The position numbers and the translations under genes were made by a program. The notes under the pieces are model-generated. The model saw only the letters and a list, made by a program, of their open reading frames with translations, did not search any database and was not told the DNA's origin. Below are positions 61,520 through 64,000 of a stretch of 64,000 nucleotides of DNA, piece after piece. How positions within the stretch are numbered: the stretch's first letter is position 1; the number at the start of each line of letters is the position of its first letter. Source of the DNA: Leucothrix mucor DSM 2157 (lineage in GTDB: Bacteria > Pseudomonadota > Gammaproteobacteria > Thiotrichales > Thiotrichaceae). Where the stretch lies: the NCBI RefSeq assembly GCF_000419525.1, contig NZ_ATTE01000001.1, positions 3,966,501 to 4,030,500 on the forward strand, given 5' to 3'.

Positions 61520-62167
61520 CTAGTCCCACTCGACGTTAAAATGGGTGACCACATCTGAGATTTGCTCAGGCGTTAGCAAGTTGACGTCATAGCCTTTGAG
61601 TAGCATCGAGAGCTTGGCGGTTTCCTCCAGCTCTTCAATCGCATACACAGCGGCTTCAATGTCCTTTCCCGCGACTACTGGCCCATGAGCTGCCAGCATC
61701 ACTGCGGAGCGCTTACCTGCCAAGCCACGCACCGCATCGCCCATTGCAGGGTCACCGGGGCGAAAGTAGGGCAGCAATTTCACTTTTCCCAAGCGCATAA
61801 TCGAATAGGCCGTTAGCGGTGGCAAAAAGTTATCGGGGTCGACATCGGGCAATAAGGAGCGCGCAACCGAGTGACAGGAGTGCAGATGTACCACCGCGCC
61901 TGCCGTGGAGCGAGTCTCGTAAAAGGCGGAGTGTAAATTGATTTCTTTAGTGGGTGGCAGGCCTGAGAGCTGATTACCGTCGATATCAAAGCGACTCAAG
62001 GTGGCAGGGTCGAGCAGGCCAAAACAGGAGCCGGTTGGCGAGACTAGTAAGCCGCCATCCTCAGTACGCGCTGAAATATTGCCAGAGCTGCCGCCGGTTA
62101 GTCCACGATCAAACATGGATTTAGCCAGCAAGCACAGTTGTTCCCGAAGTCGGTTTTCTGCACTCAT
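61520..62167 (-). CDS. otnC: 3-oxo-tetronate 4-phosphate decarboxylase (class II aldolase family)
   Basis: A 215-residue class II aldolase/adducin-family enzyme. Motifs GGSSGNISAR, SPTGSCFG, and the zinc-binding histidines in VVHLHSCHSV and the later AAHGPVV are clear. Next to OtnK it is best read as OtnC, which decarboxylates 3-oxo-tetronate 4-phosphate to dihydroxyacetone phosphate in four-carbon acid sugar breakdown. Its start overlaps the otnK stop by four bases. Confidence 0.88.
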   Translation of the reverse strand: MSAENRLREQLCLLAKSMFDRGLTGGSSGNISARTEDGGLLVSPTGSCFGLLDPATLSRFDIDGNQLSGLPPTKEINLHSAFYETRSTAGAVVHLHSCHSVARSLLPDVDPDNFLPPLTAYSIMRLGKVKLLPYFRPGDPAMGDAVRGLAGKRSAVMLAAHGPVVAGKDIEAAVYAIEELEETAKLSMLLKGYDVNLLTPEQISDVVTHFNVEWD

Positions 62168-63417
62168 GCGGCACCTTGTTCCAGTTGGCTTATGGCTTTC
62201 TCAAAAAAGTCGGGCGCGCCGAAATTGCCTGATTTTAGGGCAATCACAAAGTCATCACCCGCCCGCATACACGGTACGCCGGGGTCAATTTCCGGGCCAA
62301 TTTCAGTGGCGTTAATATCCAATGCTTCCACTACTGCGCCTGAGGTTTCGCCACCAGCAACGATCAAGCGATTAAAGCCATTGGCGCGTAGGCATTTTGC
62401 GGTTTCGGCAAACAGATTTTCAATGGCTGTTGCAGAGGCTTCGCGGCCAAATTGCTCCTGAATGTTTTTAACCGTTTGTGGGTTAGCAGAGCTATAAACC
62501 AGTGGCGTGTCGGGTTGGTTTTGCATCCATTGGCAAATGCTTTCAGCGGTGATCGTGCCATCCATAATGCCTTGAACATTCACTTCAAGCGTGGGGTGGT
62601 ATTTCCCAAAAATTTCGAGTTGTTCGCGAGTGGCGCGCGAGCAGGAGCCAGAAATAATCGCGCAGCGGCCTTTTTCACCTTGCCAATGTCCGGCATTTTG
62701 GCCAATTAAACCTTGCTGGCGGAAGTTCTCTGGCAAGCCAAGCGCAACGCCCGAGCCACCAGTAATTAGTGGTAAGTCGGCAGCGGCTGCGCCAATCGTC
62801 ATTAAGTCTTCATCGCGAATCGCATCCACCACAATCAAGCTGCGGCTGGTTTCACTTTGTTTGAGTAATGCCTCCTTAGTCGCCGGTGCGCCTTGTAACA
62901 CAATCGATTCCGGTACATGGCCGACGCTGTGCTTAGTTTGTGGCGCGAGCCAGCGGCGAATGTCCGGATCGGTCATTGGCGTGAGTGGGTGGTTTTGCAT
63001 GCCGCACTCATTGAGCAGGGTATCATTTACAAACAAATGCCCTTGATACAGCGTGCGCCCGGCACCGGGAAAGGCGGGGCAAACAATCACGCAATCGGTG
63101 CCGATGGCTTCGGCGAGTGCATCGATTACGGGGCCGATATTGCCTTCGGGTGTGGAGTCAAAGGTGGAGCAGTACTTGAAGAAAAACTGTCGGCAGCCTT
63201 GGGCTTTTAGCCAATCCAGTGCCGCCAGTGCTTGCTCTACCGCTTGTGCAACGGGGATAGATCGGGACTTTAGCGCAATTACGCCAGCTTCAACATCGGG
63301 CGTGGCATTGGTGCTTGGTACACCCGTGTATTGCACCGTGCGCATGCCTTGCTTCGCTAGCGTATTTGCCAGATCCGAAGAGCCTGTAAAGTCGTCTCCA
63401 ATACATCCCAGTAACAT
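62164..63417 (-). CDS. otnK: 3-oxo-tetronate kinase (four-carbon acid sugar kinase, DUF1537)
   Basis: A 417-residue DUF1537 kinase. The start LGCIGDDFTGSSDLANTLAKQGMRT, read in parts (GDDFTGSSDLANTL), and the FFKYCSTFDSTPEGNIG and VAGGETSGAVV motifs identify the OtnK group. It phosphorylates 3-oxo-tetronate at O-4, and OtnC then decarboxylates the product. The two genes overlap by four bases. The dehydrogenase (LtnD/DtnD) and isomerase (OtnI) steps are not in the window and may lie past its end. Confidence 0.9.
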   Translation of the reverse strand: MLLGCIGDDFTGSSDLANTLAKQGMRTVQYTGVPSTNATPDVEAGVIALKSRSIPVAQAVEQALAALDWLKAQGCRQFFFKYCSTFDSTPEGNIGPVIDALAEAIGTDCVIVCPAFPGAGRTLYQGHLFVNDTLLNECGMQNHPLTPMTDPDIRRWLAPQTKHSVGHVPESIVLQGAPATKEALLKQSETSRSLIVVDAIRDEDLMTIGAAAADLPLITGGSGVALGLPENFRQQGLIGQNAGHWQGEKGRCAIISGSCSRATREQLEIFGKYHPTLEVNVQGIMDGTITAESICQWMQNQPDTPLVYSSANPQTVKNIQEQFGREASATAIENLFAETAKCLRANGFNRLIVAGGETSGAVVEALDINATEIGPEIDPGVPCMRAGDDFVIALKSGNFGAPDFFEKAISQLEQGAA

Positions 63418-63453
63418 GATTTCTCTCCGTTAGTTCAGCCCGCTGTTAACGGG

Positions 63454-64000
63454 CTATAATTGTGTAAGGTTATGTTTTTTCAGTATTTCAACCAGTAAAT
63501 TACCGGCTTTTTCGCGATGAATACGGTGAATACGGCGTGCAGTATCCGCATCTTTATTCTCGATAGCTGCCACTACATTGGCATGATCTTCATTAGACTT
63601 TAGCGGCATTGGGCGCAGTGATAAGGTCATCATGCGTACCCGATGCGATTGATCAATGTAGCGGTCAACCAGTTGAATCAGTCGCGAGTTGCCACACATG
63701 GCGACCAACAAGCGGTGAAACTTTTCATCCGAATTGGCCCAGGCTTTTAAGTCTTTATCCGCCAGGGCTTGTTCCATTTGTTCCACACTTTCGCGAAGCT
63801 CAGCGATCACTTCGGGTGGGTGATCTAACTGCGCTGCTTGCCAGGCCGCCATGGATTCCAGCGCGGTGAGTACCGCGTAGATTTCCATCATGTCTTTTAC
63901 GGAAATGCGTTTTACAATCATGCCGTGACGAGCGCGGATTTCGACCAGTCCTTCAGACTCCAGTCGCATCATCGCTTCACGGGCCGGGGTACGGCTAATG
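63454..64000 (-). CDS. GntR-family regulator (FadR/FCD type), 5' end cut by window edge
   Basis: The frame stays open to the window edge. The visible part starts in the recognition helix of the winged helix-turn-helix (SRTPAREAMMRLESEGLV, read in parts), followed by the wing IRARHGMIV and an FCD ligand domain with metal-binding histidine candidates in DEKFHRLLVAMCGN and SNEDHANVVAAI. It precedes otnK by 36 bases on the same strand and probably represses the acid-sugar genes until the substrate arrives. The true start is outside the window. Confidence 0.9.
   Translation of the reverse strand, partial: ISRTPAREAMMRLESEGLVEIRARHGMIVKRISVKDMMEIYAVLTALESMAAWQAAQLDHPPEVIAELRESVEQMEQALADKDLKAWANSDEKFHRLLVAMCGNSRLIQLVDRYIDQSHRVRMMTLSLRPMPLKSNEDHANVVAAIENKDADTARRIHRIHREKAGNLLVEILKKHNLTQL

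Noticed and set aside
1-64000. tRNA, rRNA, prophage or insertion sequence
   Set aside because: I looked for cloverleaf-like intergenic segments, transposase motifs and terminal repeats and found none; a tRNAscan or ISfinder search could confirm this.

Overview
The window looks like chromosomal DNA of a free-living, probably marine, Gram-negative gammaproteobacterium of moderate GC. The evidence is a hisB-H-A-F-E operon running into tatABC, an alpha-2-macroglobulin/PbpC pair, RsmE, a type II secretion GspC, many lipoprotein signals, and a choline uptake operon with a BetI-type regulator. A Thiotrichales-like (Leucothrix/Cocleimonas-type) origin is my guess only. I see no rRNA, tRNA, prophage, IS element or CRISPR array. 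Genes are densely packed on both strands, and several convergent pairs touch or overlap.

Layout. 1-2933: a truncated flippase-like membrane protein, divergent from a polyprenol-phosphate glycosyltransferase and a nucleotide-sugar epimerase (surface glycan or glycolipid work). 2987-8900: RIO kinase, TspO-related membrane protein, ABC1/UbiB kinase, alpha/beta hydrolase, a small secreted protein and an unfamiliar lipoprotein. 8996-14687: a complete oppABCDF peptide importer with a strong hairpin between oppA and oppB. 15023-18994: a cluster of poorly known genes: a secreted two-repeat protein ending in Arg-Gly-Gly, an amidoligase, a DUF4087-SPOR protein and two membrane proteins. 19249-22137: a DUF4331 protein and small lipoprotein facing an ECF sigma factor with a cupin (ChrR-like) partner. 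22373-28665: monomeric isocitrate dehydrogenase, choXWV and betI.

28724-33613: a 7TM-GGDEF-EAL c-di-GMP protein behind a leader with nested inverted repeats, then a divergent NAD-dependent DNA ligase paralogue. 33614-39441: ankyrin protein, then tatCBA and the his genes. 39950-49138: a 3D-domain protein, a 1940-residue alpha-2-macroglobulin lipoprotein and PbpC. 49315-54682: GspC, RsmE, a Nudix hydrolase, truncated haemoglobin, a 24-copy octamer repeat, a DMT transporter and an RluA-type pseudouridine synthase. 54949-64000: a D-2-hydroxyacid dehydrogenase, a divergent NodB-like protein with three C-terminal repeats, an orphan antitoxin, hipBA with duplicated operator-like sites, a sulfotransferase, a lipoprotein, and otnC/otnK with a truncated GntR regulator.

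The strongest leads for something undescribed are: the secreted -RGG protein coupled to an amidoligase; the nested-stem leader upstream of the EAL protein; the divergent DNA ligase paralogue; the NodB-like triple-repeat protein; and the octamer array behind the globin gene. Function assignments come from motif recognition by eye; no database search was run.
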